Shown one piece after another: positions 23,751-35,058 of a stretch of DNA of 64,000 nt; within the stretch, counting starts at the first letter, position 1; the number at the start of each line of letters is the position of its first letter. This stretch comes from Gordionus sp. m RMFG-2023. Taxonomy: Eukaryota; Nematomorpha; Gordioida; Chordodea; Parachordodidae. The translations under genes and the position numbers were made by a program. The notes under the pieces were generated by a model. It was not told the DNA's origin. It was given only the letters and a program-made list of their open reading frames with translations, and did not search any database. The stretch spans positions 41,992,569 through 42,056,568 of the forward strand of contig NC_088776.1 of assembly GCF_954871325.1 (NCBI RefSeq), given 5' to 3'.

Positions 23751-24949
23751 ATTTAATAAAATATTAATAAATTAATTAATTTTAAAAATTATAAATTTTA
23801 GGAAAAAAGTAACAGATATAATTATTGGGAAAAATATTTCGAAAAATCGATAATTCAATTAATTTCAAAGAAATTAAAATTATTTTAAATATTTATATTA
23901 TACTCTTATTATTAATTATTCGACAAATATTATATTATGGAATAAAAAAAATTTATTAGAATGACTTTTTATGTTAAAATTGATATTTTAAATTTCTTGC
24001 GCATCTAGCGGATTTTTTTAAAATGCGATTTTATCTAATTATTTTTTTGGCCCCACTCTGAAATTTTATATATGAACAGTTCTTGGTACTCTTTACAAAA
24101 TATCTGAAATTTGGAAAAAAAAATTTAGTCTAACATTTTAAAAAATTAATTACAAATTTTTAACCGCAATTTAAAAAAAATATTTAAACTAAAAATTAAA
24201 TTTATTTATCATACGTTCAAGAGTTTACTTATCGCTATAAAATGAGCCATAATAAATATACATAGTGCATCTAATATAAAAGTTATCTCAATTTTAAAAA
24301 ATCATTTTTTTCGAAAAATGACCAAGTTGGCCCACTTTGAAGCCCTATATCTCCAATTCTAATAGAGTTAAGACTCTAATATTTTGGATTCGTCACTTAC
24401 AATACTTTATTAACTTAAATACCAAATTTTAACAAAATCTGAGATGGTCGCGTTGTAAAGTGATCGATTTGATATGGAATGACCCTAAGACCATTGTTCA
24501 AATTTTACAAAAAAAATATGTTATAAATTGAATATTTTTCCCATTACTAAGTTTAAAATGCTCCAAAATAAATAATTTGAGAATGCTCTATGATTATATT
24601 TGATTTTAAAATTAACATTTTAATCTGCATTAAATTTGTATCCATTTATTTTGATAAAGATATATTATAATTTTGATAATAACATATAAACATTAAATTA
24701 TAGATTATGTAGACCTATCTTGTAATAACTCCAAATTACGGATTGGCTATATATATGATTAGGTTATGGAACCTGTTCCTATGGCTCTTTTTAGAGAGAA
24801 AAGAAAAAATAATTTGTCACTCCCACGATAACTATTTTAATATTAAAAATATGGCTTTAAACAATTTCATTTTGTGTACTTAAATAAAAGTTATACAAGT
24901 ATTGTTCACAATTTATATTTTGATAATATTTTTATTATCAACAATAATT

Positions 24950-25496
24950 CATCTGCTATTTAAGTCAGATTGGCCCTCTTAAAACTAGATATCATCAAAG
25001 GAAGGAAACTTGAACTTATTTCCTATTTGAGAAAAATTCTTGACTTAGAAAAGCAGACTTGAGTCCTTTAAAAAACAGCACATGTACAGATTTTTTTAAA
25101 CTAAATATTAAAAAATTGGATGAAGTTCTAGCGATTCTTTTGATGATGAACTAAATTTTTTTCAAAGTAGAGATTATTCTTTAATTTTTAATAAATCCCC
25201 AATTAAAATTTTTATTTATCCACAATACAACCCTTCCATCTTCTTTGCTTTTTGAACGTGTGTTGAACACTAGCACTCTTGTTTTCTGATCAAAACATTT
25301 AAAATCAATTGTTAAAAATAAATAAAAAATTATTACAAAAATATCATGTAATGTATTTGGGGGGAGGGATTTTTGTATATAATTTAGTTATTTAAGTGAT
25401 GATTAACTGGTTACTTTTTAGTCAGTAATGTGTGTTCCTTTTTTCAGACATCAGTAACGTATTAATTTTTTTAAGTAACGTACATTTACAGCACTA
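24950..25496 (+). mobile_element. old hAT fragment, GTAACGT-type end
   Basis: The plus strand near 25200-25300 gives IHNTTLPSSLLFERVLN, the hAT dimerisation motif, in a frame with several disruptions. The right end has GTAACGT repeats and finishes TTTACAGCACTA at 25496. The left end was not found. Confidence 0.6.
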
Positions 25497-25587
25497 CTAA
25501 AAATCAATTAAGTATCCAAACAAAGTTGACCTAGGTCACGGCCTTAATATTTTTAACAATATATATAAGTAAATTATATTAATAAAC

Positions 25588-26579
25588 TAGTGCTGTAAAC
25601 ATTTTTAAAAAAATCGAACGCGTTCAACGTTCATTGACAAAAATCGAACGCCTTCACGTTCAAATTCAAAAAAAGGAACGCGTTCAAGTTCATTAACGCG
25701 TTCATACGTTCAAAATTTTATGATAAATTTTTTTAAAAATTTAATTTAATATAAATAAATGCCTTATATTTTTCAACACAATATTTTAGCCATGATAAAA
25801 AATAATAGTTTTATTTTGATAATATAATTATAAATACAATATAATAGAGCGATAAAAAAATAAATTTATAAAAAAATTTCTTATTAATTTTTAATAATAA
25901 TTGCTTTTCAAAATTTTCATCTGATAGGCATTAACGCTTGTCAGTTAATACAGCGTTAGCTATACTAAAAACTCGCTCAACAAGGGCAGATGAAGGGATT
26001 GCGGTGTTATACTTGATAAACAATTCTTTTAAAAGGGGGAATTTATTAAAAACATTTAATGTTTTATCCATTGTTTCAAAAAATTGAGCTATGTTATCAT
26101 CCTCCAATTTGCCCTCTTCTTCCTCGTCAAAAAAAAAGGATATCTCGGAATTGATTATAAAACAGTGAAATATTTTTGATATTTGGGCCATGGTAATTCT
26201 AATTCATCTAATATTGAATTTTGATTATAAGAATCTGATGATGAAATATTTATATCCATGCAAATGCTAATCTATTAAATTAAAATATAAAATATTCAAA
26301 TTAATAAACTTTAATCTTATCTTCTCTAGCAGTAGCACTATGGTACGTTAATTGAAATATGAAAAAATAAAAACAGCTGATTAAAAAATATAAGACTTTT
26401 TTGTTAAAAAATTGGATTAAATATTAATTTTTCAAATAAATAAAAATATAAGACTTTTTTGTTAAAAAATGCGGATTAATATTAATTTTCCAAATAAATA
26501 AAAATAAAAAGTGTTTTTAAAATTGAACGAACGTAAAATTGAACGAACGTAAAATTGAACGCGTTCGTTTACAACACTA
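25588..26579 (-). mobile_element. GAACGCGTTC-type hAT deletion derivative, copy iii, complete
   Basis: The 992-bp element starts TAGTGCTGTAAAC and, inward from the right, TAGTGTTGTAAAC. A perfect 8-bp target duplication TAATAAAC (25580-25587 and 26580-26587) frames it. Both ends carry clusters of GAACG/CGTTC. The minus strand has an open frame at 25931-26191 (86 residues, MAQISKIF..FSIANAVLTDKR) that keeps only the dimerisation domain, with an acidic stretch DEEEEGKLEDD. BED finger and catalytic core are absent. Confidence 0.88.
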
Positions 26580-26874
26580 TAATAAACTAATATAAAGAAA
26601 TTAATTAAAAAATTTGTATTTTTTGTCTATTTATTCCATTGTTTTTATTAAAAATGAACTTATAATAAATAAAAATCATGCAACTTTTAATTTGATTAAT
26701 TAACAATGAATCAATATTTTATCTCTGATTAATCCTCTTGATTATTAAAGATTTAATGCTCAAAGGTTTTCAACTTTGGCAAACCTTGTATGTTTATATT
26801 CGACATCTCCTGCAACAAGTAATCCATCAGAATCAGTATTCAACACAGCGGTTGATATAGATATTTGTTAAATT

Positions 26875-27060
26875 TTGATATTATTTTAAAAGTGGCTAAC
26901 TCAATTTTTTAACCAAAAAAACATTTCCTAAACCTCGAGATTTTGCTAATAGTGTCCAAACCTTTGTGTCATACATGAAAAAAATCTTCAGGCTTGCATA
27001 ACATTTTACTATGCTTTTAAAAATCAGCTCAAATTGAGCCGTTTATATAGATATTTCTCA
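26875..27060. mobile_element. degenerate hAT MITE, relative of 39640-39839
   Basis: It shares GTGGCTAACTCAATTTTTTA, CCTCGAGAT, 'CTAATnGTGTC' and 'AGCTCAAATnGAGCCGTTTA' with the intact copy at 39640. The outer ends are worn. TATAGATA occurs just outside both sides. Confidence 0.5.
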
Positions 27061-27516
27061 TGTGAAAAATTTATTACCACATAAACTTGATGCTCTTGTC
27101 TTCATAAAGTGTGAAATTTTTTTTGTAATTTTTGCTAGAAAAATATAGAATTAATAAATCGTTCACATCAACCATTTTGAATAATTCGAATGGAGAATTC
27201 AACAATACTTTTGAATTAATAGCATAACATGTATTATATCTTTCAAAACTTTAGAAGTTATGCAATATATAGAACTTTTGATAAGTTTTTTATTTAGGAC
27301 ACAGCCTTAGCAATAAACTGTTTTCAAAATTGGTGTCTAAAAGGACTCGTTTTTGTTCAAAATTAGGTTTCCCTATATTAAAAAACGTTTTAAAGGGTTG
27401 CTTTATTTTAGTCACATTAGTGCAGTAAGGGAGATTATATAAAAATTATAAATGTAACTAGTTACCATTATAATAACACTAATAAATATTTAGTAATTTC
27501 TATTATTAATCTCTAG

Positions 27517-27637
27517 GTTAAATGTATAATTCTCCAAGTTTTTAGTGGATTACAATTTTTGCATTCAAAATTTATCTTGCATCGGGATATTAAAGTATCA
27601 AATTTATTGATTAACGATTTTGGATGTGTCAAGATAG
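27517..27637 (+). CDS. CDK10: CDK10 exon 4: catalytic loop
   Basis: [16 protein letters not shown] is followed by HRDIKVSN, whose D147, K149 and N152 are the catalytic Asp, Lys and Mg-binding Asn; INDFGCVKI follows. Human CDK10 reads VKCIVLQVLRGLQYLH, HRDLKVSN and TDKGCVKT. The exon ends after one base of the Ala codon before DFG. Confidence 0.93.
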
Positions 27638-27679
27638 GTTTTCTTATTAAAATCTCAATTTATTCATCATTATTTTTAG
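27638..27679 (+). other. 42-nt intron 4 of CDK10, open in frame
   Basis: It runs GGTTTTC...TTATTTTTAG with GT at 27638 and AG at 27678-27679. Removing it restores KIADFGLAR, as in human VKTADFGLAR. It is a multiple of three and contains no stop, so unspliced RNA would add 14 residues ([14 protein letters not shown] region) right before DFG. Confidence 0.85.
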
Positions 27680-27812
27680 CTGATTTTGGCTTAGCTCGTA
27701 AATTTGGACTTCCATGTTTAAAACCATTGACTCCAAATGTTGTCACTCTTTGGTATAGAGCTCCTGAATTATTATTTGGTGCAGAAGTTCAAGCAACTGC
27801 TATTGATATTTG
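27680..27812 (+). CDS. CDK10: CDK10 exon 5: DFG and activation segment
   Basis: [19 protein letters not shown] then [19 protein letters not shown] and ATAIDIW. DFG is 165-167; T181 in [14 protein letters not shown] sits where CDKs are phosphorylated in the T-loop. Human reads [16 protein letters not shown]. The donor splits the Trp codon (TG|GTAATG). Confidence 0.94.
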
Positions 27813-30800
27813 GTAATGTAAATTATAGACTTATATTAACATGCTCAGCGATAAAAAAAATATTAAAATGATCCATATTTTGAACATTGCAACCATTATT
27901 TTATTTAGTATGTTTTTAATGATTTTAACGTTTAATATTTCATAAATTTATGAAATTTATTTGAATCGTACATAAATATAAATAGTAATAAAAATGATTA
28001 ATTATATTAAATGTAGAAAATTAACTATATCATGGCCTGAGTAGTATACTATTCTATATTCCTTTTTTTAAAAAAAAAATATTCACATCATATATGTTTT
28101 AAGGTTAGAACTATCCCAACACTAAAAATACTAAAAATTAGGCATCCCTAGGATTAAACTGTACTATGTGCATTTTTTAGTGTTTTAAAAGGAATCTATT
28201 ATTCTATATCTATCCAACTAATCGGATTGAAAGATAAAAATAACCATATGATCATTTTATCAATGTTTATATTATTCTATATCCAAAAATTGTCAAATTA
28301 TTATATCTCTAATGTTTAATTTTTTTAAGTATTATATTATGCACATATCATTTAAAAATATGTTTTTTCTGGTAATTTTTATTCTTTTTGAGGATTATAA
28401 TGTGTTACGTGTAAATAATAAAAATACCAACAAAGCAATAGCTGCTGTTTATTTAAACCTAAAAAAGATTCTGGCTTCCAAACTTAAACATCCTTATTTT
28501 TTTACAAGTGTAAATTAAACACTTACATTCTTACAGCCCATTATAATATTAATAAAAGGGCATATTAGCTATGATCAGAGGGGATCTCTGGGAGGAGTGC
28601 AAATGTTATTACATCAGCTTTAGTAAAAATTTTAAATATAATTTTAAAAGGTTTACCTCACCTATATGTAATTATTTTATGATCGGATTCATGCAGGGAT
28701 CCTAACCGAAACGAATATCGGTTCAGGTTCGGATAAAAATAACGGTTCGGTTCGAACCTCTAAAAACCGGTTTGAACACATTTGTATTCGAGCCTACATT
28801 AGGATTATGTATCAGGAAAAAAAATTTTTTATTTCATAATTAAAATAAAAACCTTTATTAATTGCACAAATATAACAAATAAATATATCAATGATTAATT
28901 TAAATATGAACAATTACTTAAATTTTTTTTACTAAGCTGCACAATTAATATATTTTCAAAATTCATCTCACTCAAATTACATCTATATGAAGATAATATA
29001 AATTTAATTGTTGAAAAACATCCTTCCACACTAACTTGAGTAGCTGGCATTGCCAGTATGATATCAGATTTGATGTGTCATTTATAATACTATATGTAAA
29101 TAATTTATATATTAGATTAAATTTTTTTCTAGGCATTATAATTTATAATTTTAAAATATTGCAAAATGGCAATATACTAAAGTTTATAAAAATTATGACT
29201 GACGTTTATCATATATGATTGTTAATAATTTTTAAAACAATTTGAATATAATTAAAATTTTTGCAATATACTACTAGTAATAACTTACACATTATTTTAT
29301 AAGCATAAAATTATGAGACTCGAACCGGTTCAGAGGCATTTTAGGGTTTGGTTCAGGTTCGGCTAGGATTTTTTTCGAGATTTAGGTTCGATAAAAAATA
29401 CAGATTTTTAACCGTTCAGGTTCGGTTTGGATCCCTAGATTCATGTATTTCACAAAATCGTAATTTGATCAATTTTATTAAGCATCCTTCAATTAAAAGT
29501 ATAACACATAATACTCAGAAATGGGCCATTCAAATATTCAAGAGATTATCAACGTGCACAATCAGATCAAAAAAATTTATTTTTTTTATTGTATCATATA
29601 AAATTTTATTATATAGATCCTTTCTAAAACTGAGATTTACAATCCCTTGAGCTTATCATATTTTATCAATTTTGAATAGATCCAATCCATTTAAGAAATA
29701 TCCTGAAGATTCTATGGAATCAAAGAAGATCCATATATTTAACCTAAAGATCTCATATGAATTTATTAAACAAATTTTATATAGTCAAGGGCACTCTATG
29801 ACCCTAATTTATAAAACTAATCATAATAAAGACACTTTAAATCCTTAAAACCAAAAACAGGTAATATTATGATGAGTCAGATAAATCCAGACATAATTCC
29901 AAGTATTGTGACTAGTAAAAAATGCTTGATAAGCAAGGAACTTAAGTCAATTCTCAAATTTTTCCCAAAATTTGATGGAATTTATCTTTAATAGGATAAA
30001 TTATTTTGAAAAAATTTTATATTTCTTTGTATATTATGTTATATTTATATTTAGAGATGGATATAGAATAATAAAACATGAATTTGATTTTTATTCTATC
30101 TCCAGGACACAGAAAACATTTAAGAATTTTTTGCAAATGAAATATAGAAATTTTGATCTATGTCTACATCTAAAAAATTATATTACAATTTTCCCGAAAA
30201 CTATATTTGCTTTATATATGTAAATTGGTTCATATATTATTTTTAGTATGATCTCTAATAAATAAAAACTAAATTTCTAGCCCTAAGAGGACTATTTTTT
30301 AAAAACGCTCTCCTTTAAAGTTGGGAAATATGGAGACAGAATAGTATAATACTTAGGTGACGATATACTAAAAAAAATTTATAAGAAAATAAAGTAATTA
30401 TATAATTCCAGCAAGATGGATAATTTTTTTTAAATTTACTTTATATTATTTTTATAAATCAAAAATAATGGTTAAATTTACAACCGAGTATGAATATCTA
30501 TTTTATAATATAAAATTTAAATTTATTATGAAAGTTTGTTGATTTTTTGAAGATAAATTACAAAATGCAAGAAAATTTAAAAATAACTCCATTTAATTCA
30601 TGATAAGTTTATTAAAAACAGGAAGAAATGTTTTATATAATGGAAAACAAGTATTATTGGCCTAAAAATATCATATTTTGCTTATTTATTCTTAAATTTA
30701 AGCTTTTTTCTCTCTCAAAATTATGAAGTAAAATGTTTTTATATCTACAGATTATTTAATTAATATTTGGAAATGACTTAGCGGGGAGCTGAGCTTTATT

Positions 30801-31428
30801 GTTAATTAGAGACCTTGATTATTTTTTTAAAAAAATTTTGATTCTGATAATTTCAAGGAAGACAAGTAAAGAGAAACCAAAAAAATATATTTTAAAATCT
30901 TTATTTTAATACTATTAACATTTACAAAAATTAGGATAATTTAAAAGGTCATTAATTACAAAGTAAAAAATATGCAAATTATATATTAACAGATTCAAAG
31001 TCACATCTTGTTCTATATAATAATAATATGATCAGGCATAAAAATAATAGAAAAAAAGAAGTCATAGATATTCATATCATTATGTCTGTAAATTATAAAA
31101 TAGTAATAAATATTAATTAATTTTAGAATTATATTTTTAATCATGATATAATATATTATAACATTGAGATTTAACTTATTTTTCATTACGTAAGGATTTG
31201 TTAAAGTGTAAAGAAATTTCAAAATGTAAATTAATAAAAAAAAATGCTTATACATATTTCATTAACTATTAATTGATTGTGAAAAGATAAATTCTATTTT
31301 TGCTGAACAAAAAGAATTTTTTATTAAGAAAAATGCATTATAATACATGTTTTTATAACATTATACAATTATGGGTTGAGCAGTTTATGTGTATATTTAT
31401 ATGTTTAACTTTGTTAACATTGTTTTAG
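27813..31428 (+). other. 3.6-kb intron 5 of CDK10
   Basis: Phase 2; acceptor TTTTAG at 31423-31428. It contains the hAT at 28694-29437. The stretches 27813-28693 and 29446-31428 are AT-rich with no element or gene that I recognise. Confidence 0.85.
28694..29437 (-). mobile_element. 744-bp hAT derivative with GGTTCGG repeats and 8-bp duplication
   Basis: The left end CAGGGATCCTAACCGAA and the right end, inward TAGGGATCCAAACCGAA, are inverted. A perfect GATTCATG lies at 28686-28693 and 29438-29445. Many GGTTCGG/CCGAACC copies lie within 100 bp of each end. The minus strand near 28938-29056 reads VSVEGCFSTIKFIL and LSEMNFENILIVQL, the hAT dimerisation domain; the rest of the transposase is gone. 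Confidence 0.88.
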
Positions 31429-31692
31429 GGCTGCAGGATGTATATTTGGTGAGTTGTTATTACATAAACCTATGATGCCTGGAAAATCTGAAATTCAACA
31501 AATAAACATGATAATCGATTTATTGGGTACACCCAATGAAAAAATCTGGACTGGGTTTAACAAATTGCCTCTAGTTAAAGATTTCAAATTAAAATCTCAG
31601 AACTATAATAATATTAAATATCTTTTTGATTGGATATCAGACAATGGAATAAGTTTACTTAATGGTCTTTTTATGTATGATCCTTGTAGAAG
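31429..31692 (+). CDS. CDK10: CDK10 exon 6: C-lobe
   Basis: AAGCIFGELLLHKPMMPGKS, EIQQINMIIDLLGTPNEKIW and GFNKLPLVKDF, then NGLFMYDPCRR, match human VGCILAELLAHRPLLPG, LIVQLLGTPSENIWPGF and FLFMYDPKKR. The first base completes the split Trp codon. The donor AG|GTTTAT leaves phase 2. Confidence 0.93.
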
Positions 31693-33445
31693 GTTTATAA
31701 ATTTTATAACATTTAAAATACAAATTTTTTGGACACATATTTTACTTAATTGTCTAGCATCAACAGTAAGAAAAATAAGATAAAATGGAAACGAATTCTA
31801 AAAACTAATTAATTAATGAGTAATAGATACTAAGAAGGAGGATTAGATTTTCCTTCATCTCAGTTATGATTAAATTAGGTCTCTTGTAGATGTTTTCTTA
31901 TTATACCCTTTGATTATGAAAGTTACTAAATAGACATGGTTTAAATTTCTATAAGGCATAAATTAAGAAATTCTCTTTTTTACGGTTTTTTGTCCAATGT
32001 AGATTTTATATTGCCAGAATGAGACAGATGTCAGGTTTGTCGAGATAGAAAAGTGTTTTTTATTTGTAGGTTGGAAAATATGTTCTAATATTATGCTTAA
32101 ACAATTTATTGCCATTGCTATCTATTGTTACTTTAATATATAGAAAAGAATTAGTAGCAATGAATTTACTACTGTCTTGGGTTGTAGAATTATTTATTTT
32201 AAATTTTTATTTCAATTCACAATTGAATGAATGTAGAGGTGGGCGCGGGCATAATTTTTTATTCATCGCCTGCTTACGGTGGCAATAATGATATTCAGGC
32301 CGTTTCACCCTTACTACTAAAAAAATTTGACCCATCCGCTCACGAACGACAATATTTTGATCACGCCCGAAAATTCACGATGTTTTTAAATTTCTCCTAT
32401 ATTTTTACGCATTTTGAATTTATTCTACCATAGTATTTATTTCTCTAATTCCATATTAATAACACCAAATAATTACAATTTATAAATCAAAATTTTTTTT
32501 TAGTAAAGGAAGAAAGTTCATTTTTTTCCAATAGTGTTCGCCATTCTTTTAATAAGTGATTAGCTATGGAAAATAACCTTTCATTAGAAGCCTAATTTGC
32601 CGGGGCTGACAAATTTTACTAGCTTATTTTTTCAAAAAAGGAAATGAATTTTCCTGCTTTCAAAACTGCAAAATATTGTTATTTATTATCTTTAGATGTT
32701 GATGCTTCATCAGCATAACCTAGAATTTTTCTAAATCATTTATTTCGAATATCCGCTTTTTTATGTGTATAGGATGAATTAGAAAAGTTATAAATGATAG
32801 TTGGCAATGACTTATGCATATCATCTAATTTTATATCATTTAGCAAAGGTTCTTTTATATATCTTTTCTTCGTCTAAAACTTAAGACTTTCAAAATTCCG
32901 ATCTATAATTAAGCCCACCTATGTAGTGACTACATAATAAATTTTTCCTTTATTGAGAAATATTGTCCTGATTTTTAAGGTTTTGATTATTATTACATCA
33001 TTTTCAGAAGGTTGACAAAGTTTTTCTAATTTTTGTCTCCATATATAAACTGCATTTATTGTGGACGAGAATCTGCCCTCCAATTATAAAGCATTCATGA
33101 AAATTTAAGTATGTGCATAGACCTCTACAATCATTGTACTAGGTTTATTTATTTAGTACATTATATGGTAAATCATTAAAAAGTTTTGTATTAAGGTTAG
33201 ACCCTTTAATATACTCAAACAATTGAAAGGCAATGGAAAAGCATAAAAAATTATATTTTCAGAATTAATATACATTTTTTTTAAACATGTTTATCTAAAT
33301 GTGAAAGAAAAATTATTGTTATCTATATATTAAATATAATTGATAAATTTTGACTGCAAATGATTAGTATATAGTAAATATAAGTGAAAGATATTTACAT
33401 TAATGGTCAACGAGTGTTGTGAGATTTTTTTCATTCAATTGAAAT

Positions 33446-33805
33446 TATACGTGATATATAGCGCTTTCGCCCTCTAGCGTTGAAGATTCAACAGAGCTAC
33501 GCCAGGTTTTCCTCATTTCCATCTAATTGGAACAATTTAATTTGGGTATAAAAGTAAAAATATGAGGAGCCCTCCACACGTTTGTGGGCAAGCCGCACGT
33601 ACTTGTAGGCACAACATTTCGAAAAAAAGTTGCTTAAACCTCTAGGCTTTAATTTAAAAGGAGTGGGACAAAGAAAAAGCCTATACCGAGAACTACAGTA
33701 TAATTTAATTACTTTAAAGGTGGGTGATGGCTGATTTTAAGATTAATTTTTTTAGTGTAAGTTATAATTACTATCAATATCGAGATATAATGTTCATAGA
33801 ATCTG
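33446..33805 (+). repeat. dispersed ~350-bp repeat, copy B
   Basis: It starts around ATACGTGATATATAGCGC and holds the family core CGCCCTCTAGCGTTGA, CACACGTTTGTGGGCAAGCC and AAGCCTATACC, then GGTGGGTGATGGCTGA. It is similar along its whole length to copies A (14800, inverted) and C (43371). Confidence 0.75.
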
Positions 33806-34199
33806 TAAATAAATATGATTAAAATAAAATAATATTTACCGTTCTATCACTTCAAATTTTCCACCGGATGAAACCACACCTCGGGGTTATAAATTTATTT
33901 TATGTTATAAAATATAAGACGAGAAAAAAAGTTGTTTATAAAATGCGAAGTTTTTTTGTTTTAAAAAATTATTCTTTTTCCAAAAAAAATATATATTACT
34001 AGTTGATAACCCGTCAAGTATGACAGGAATAAAAAAATCTTGAACTATTATATGAAATTTTTTTTTAAAAAAATAAAGGAGAATCTTCTCTGAATATATA
34101 TAGATTTTATTAAATCTAATGTTAAATATATGAATGTAAAATATATGAACATAAAATATATGAATTTGTATTCATAAATGTAGGAAGATATGGATAAAT

Positions 34200-35056
34200 A
34201 AGTATTGTATATCATTTCCTGAGGTCACATATTAATGGTAAGAGAAAAGTATTATATTGACTTTTAATGTTCAATTGGCTAAATATAATTTAAATTTATT
34301 TGTTGAATTTAAAATGTAATTTGTACTTAGGAGTAGTGACTTTGATTGGCATATTGTGGCATAGTTACAAAGTTTAGGTATTTGAGTATTTTAATTCCAT
34401 GAAATAAATAGGTATATAGAGAGTCCATTTGACTTTTTGTAAAAATTAATTTTTTCCCTGAGAGGGTAAGATTGATGGGAATCATAAATGTTTTCACTAT
34501 TATATGGTTTTTTTTAATATTTAAATATTTTTAATTGATATTTTAATAATTACTTGGGTTAGTTTTTTGAGCATTTTAATTTCAATAAATTTGAGGGTTG
34601 ATTAATTATTTTTTTAAATAAATGAGATGTCTACATGATCGAAGGTTTGACACTGACTTTTATTAATAGTAATCACAAAAGATGGGAGAAAAAGAAATTG
34701 ACGACGTTTTAATTTAAAAGGTTGGGTTTACTTGGTGCTAAATTGGTATTTTAGAGATCACATATTAATGGTGAGAGAAAAGTTTTTTTATGACTTAATG
34801 TTCAATTGGCTAAATATAATTTAAAATGTAATATGTACTAAGGAGTAATGAATTTGATTGGCATATTGTGGCATAGTTTAAGTATTTGAGTATTTTAATT
34901 CCATGAAATAAATAGGTATATAGAGTCCATTTGACTTTAAATAATAATGTGTGACATATTATAATTAATATAATTTAGTAATTTCTAAAGATAAATCTTA
35001 TAACTGAGAGGGTAAGATTGATGGGAATCATAATTTTTCCACTATTATATGTTTTA
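34200..35056. repeat. ~545-bp tandem duplication
   Basis: 34200-34520 and 34740-35050 share 'TCACATATTAATGGT', CATATTGTGGCATAGTT, CCATGAAATAAATAGGTATA and GGTAAGATTGATGGGAATCA in the same order and orientation. Element B lies inside the second copy. Confidence 0.75.
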
Positions 35057-35058
35057 TA

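Larger units (their letters stand above)
20044..24486 (-). mobile_element. long-inverted-repeat element A encoding the SDG-type protein
   Basis: Terminal inverted repeats of about 630 bp (20044-20670 and 23860-24486) begin AGGGTCATTC followed by A/C and ATATCAAATC. Between them the minus strand encodes, from 23750 down to 20810, fragments of one protein, interrupted by a hAT at 22013-23040. I know the protein family from many animal genome annotations as a repeated 'uncharacterised' protein. The long inverted repeats plus coding core suggest a DNA transposon. No clear target duplication was seen (AA on each side at most). Confidence 0.75.
19295..27516 (+). other. 8.2-kb intron 3 of CDK10
   Basis: It is phase 0 and ends with TCTCTAG at 27510-27516. 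It holds element A, two or three hAT derivatives and a MITE copy, listed separately. The stretches 19295-20043, 24487-24949 and 27065-27516 show nothing I recognise. Confidence 0.85.

Noticed and set aside
27065-27516. An extra CDK10 exon in the end of intron 3
   Set aside because: EAQ of exon 3 joins VKC of exon 4 as in human, so no coding residue is missing.
29348-29650. 100-codon ORF with RFGFF/QVRFG repeats
   Set aside because: It reads through GGTTCGG subterminal repeats at the end of the 28694-29437 hAT and its flank.
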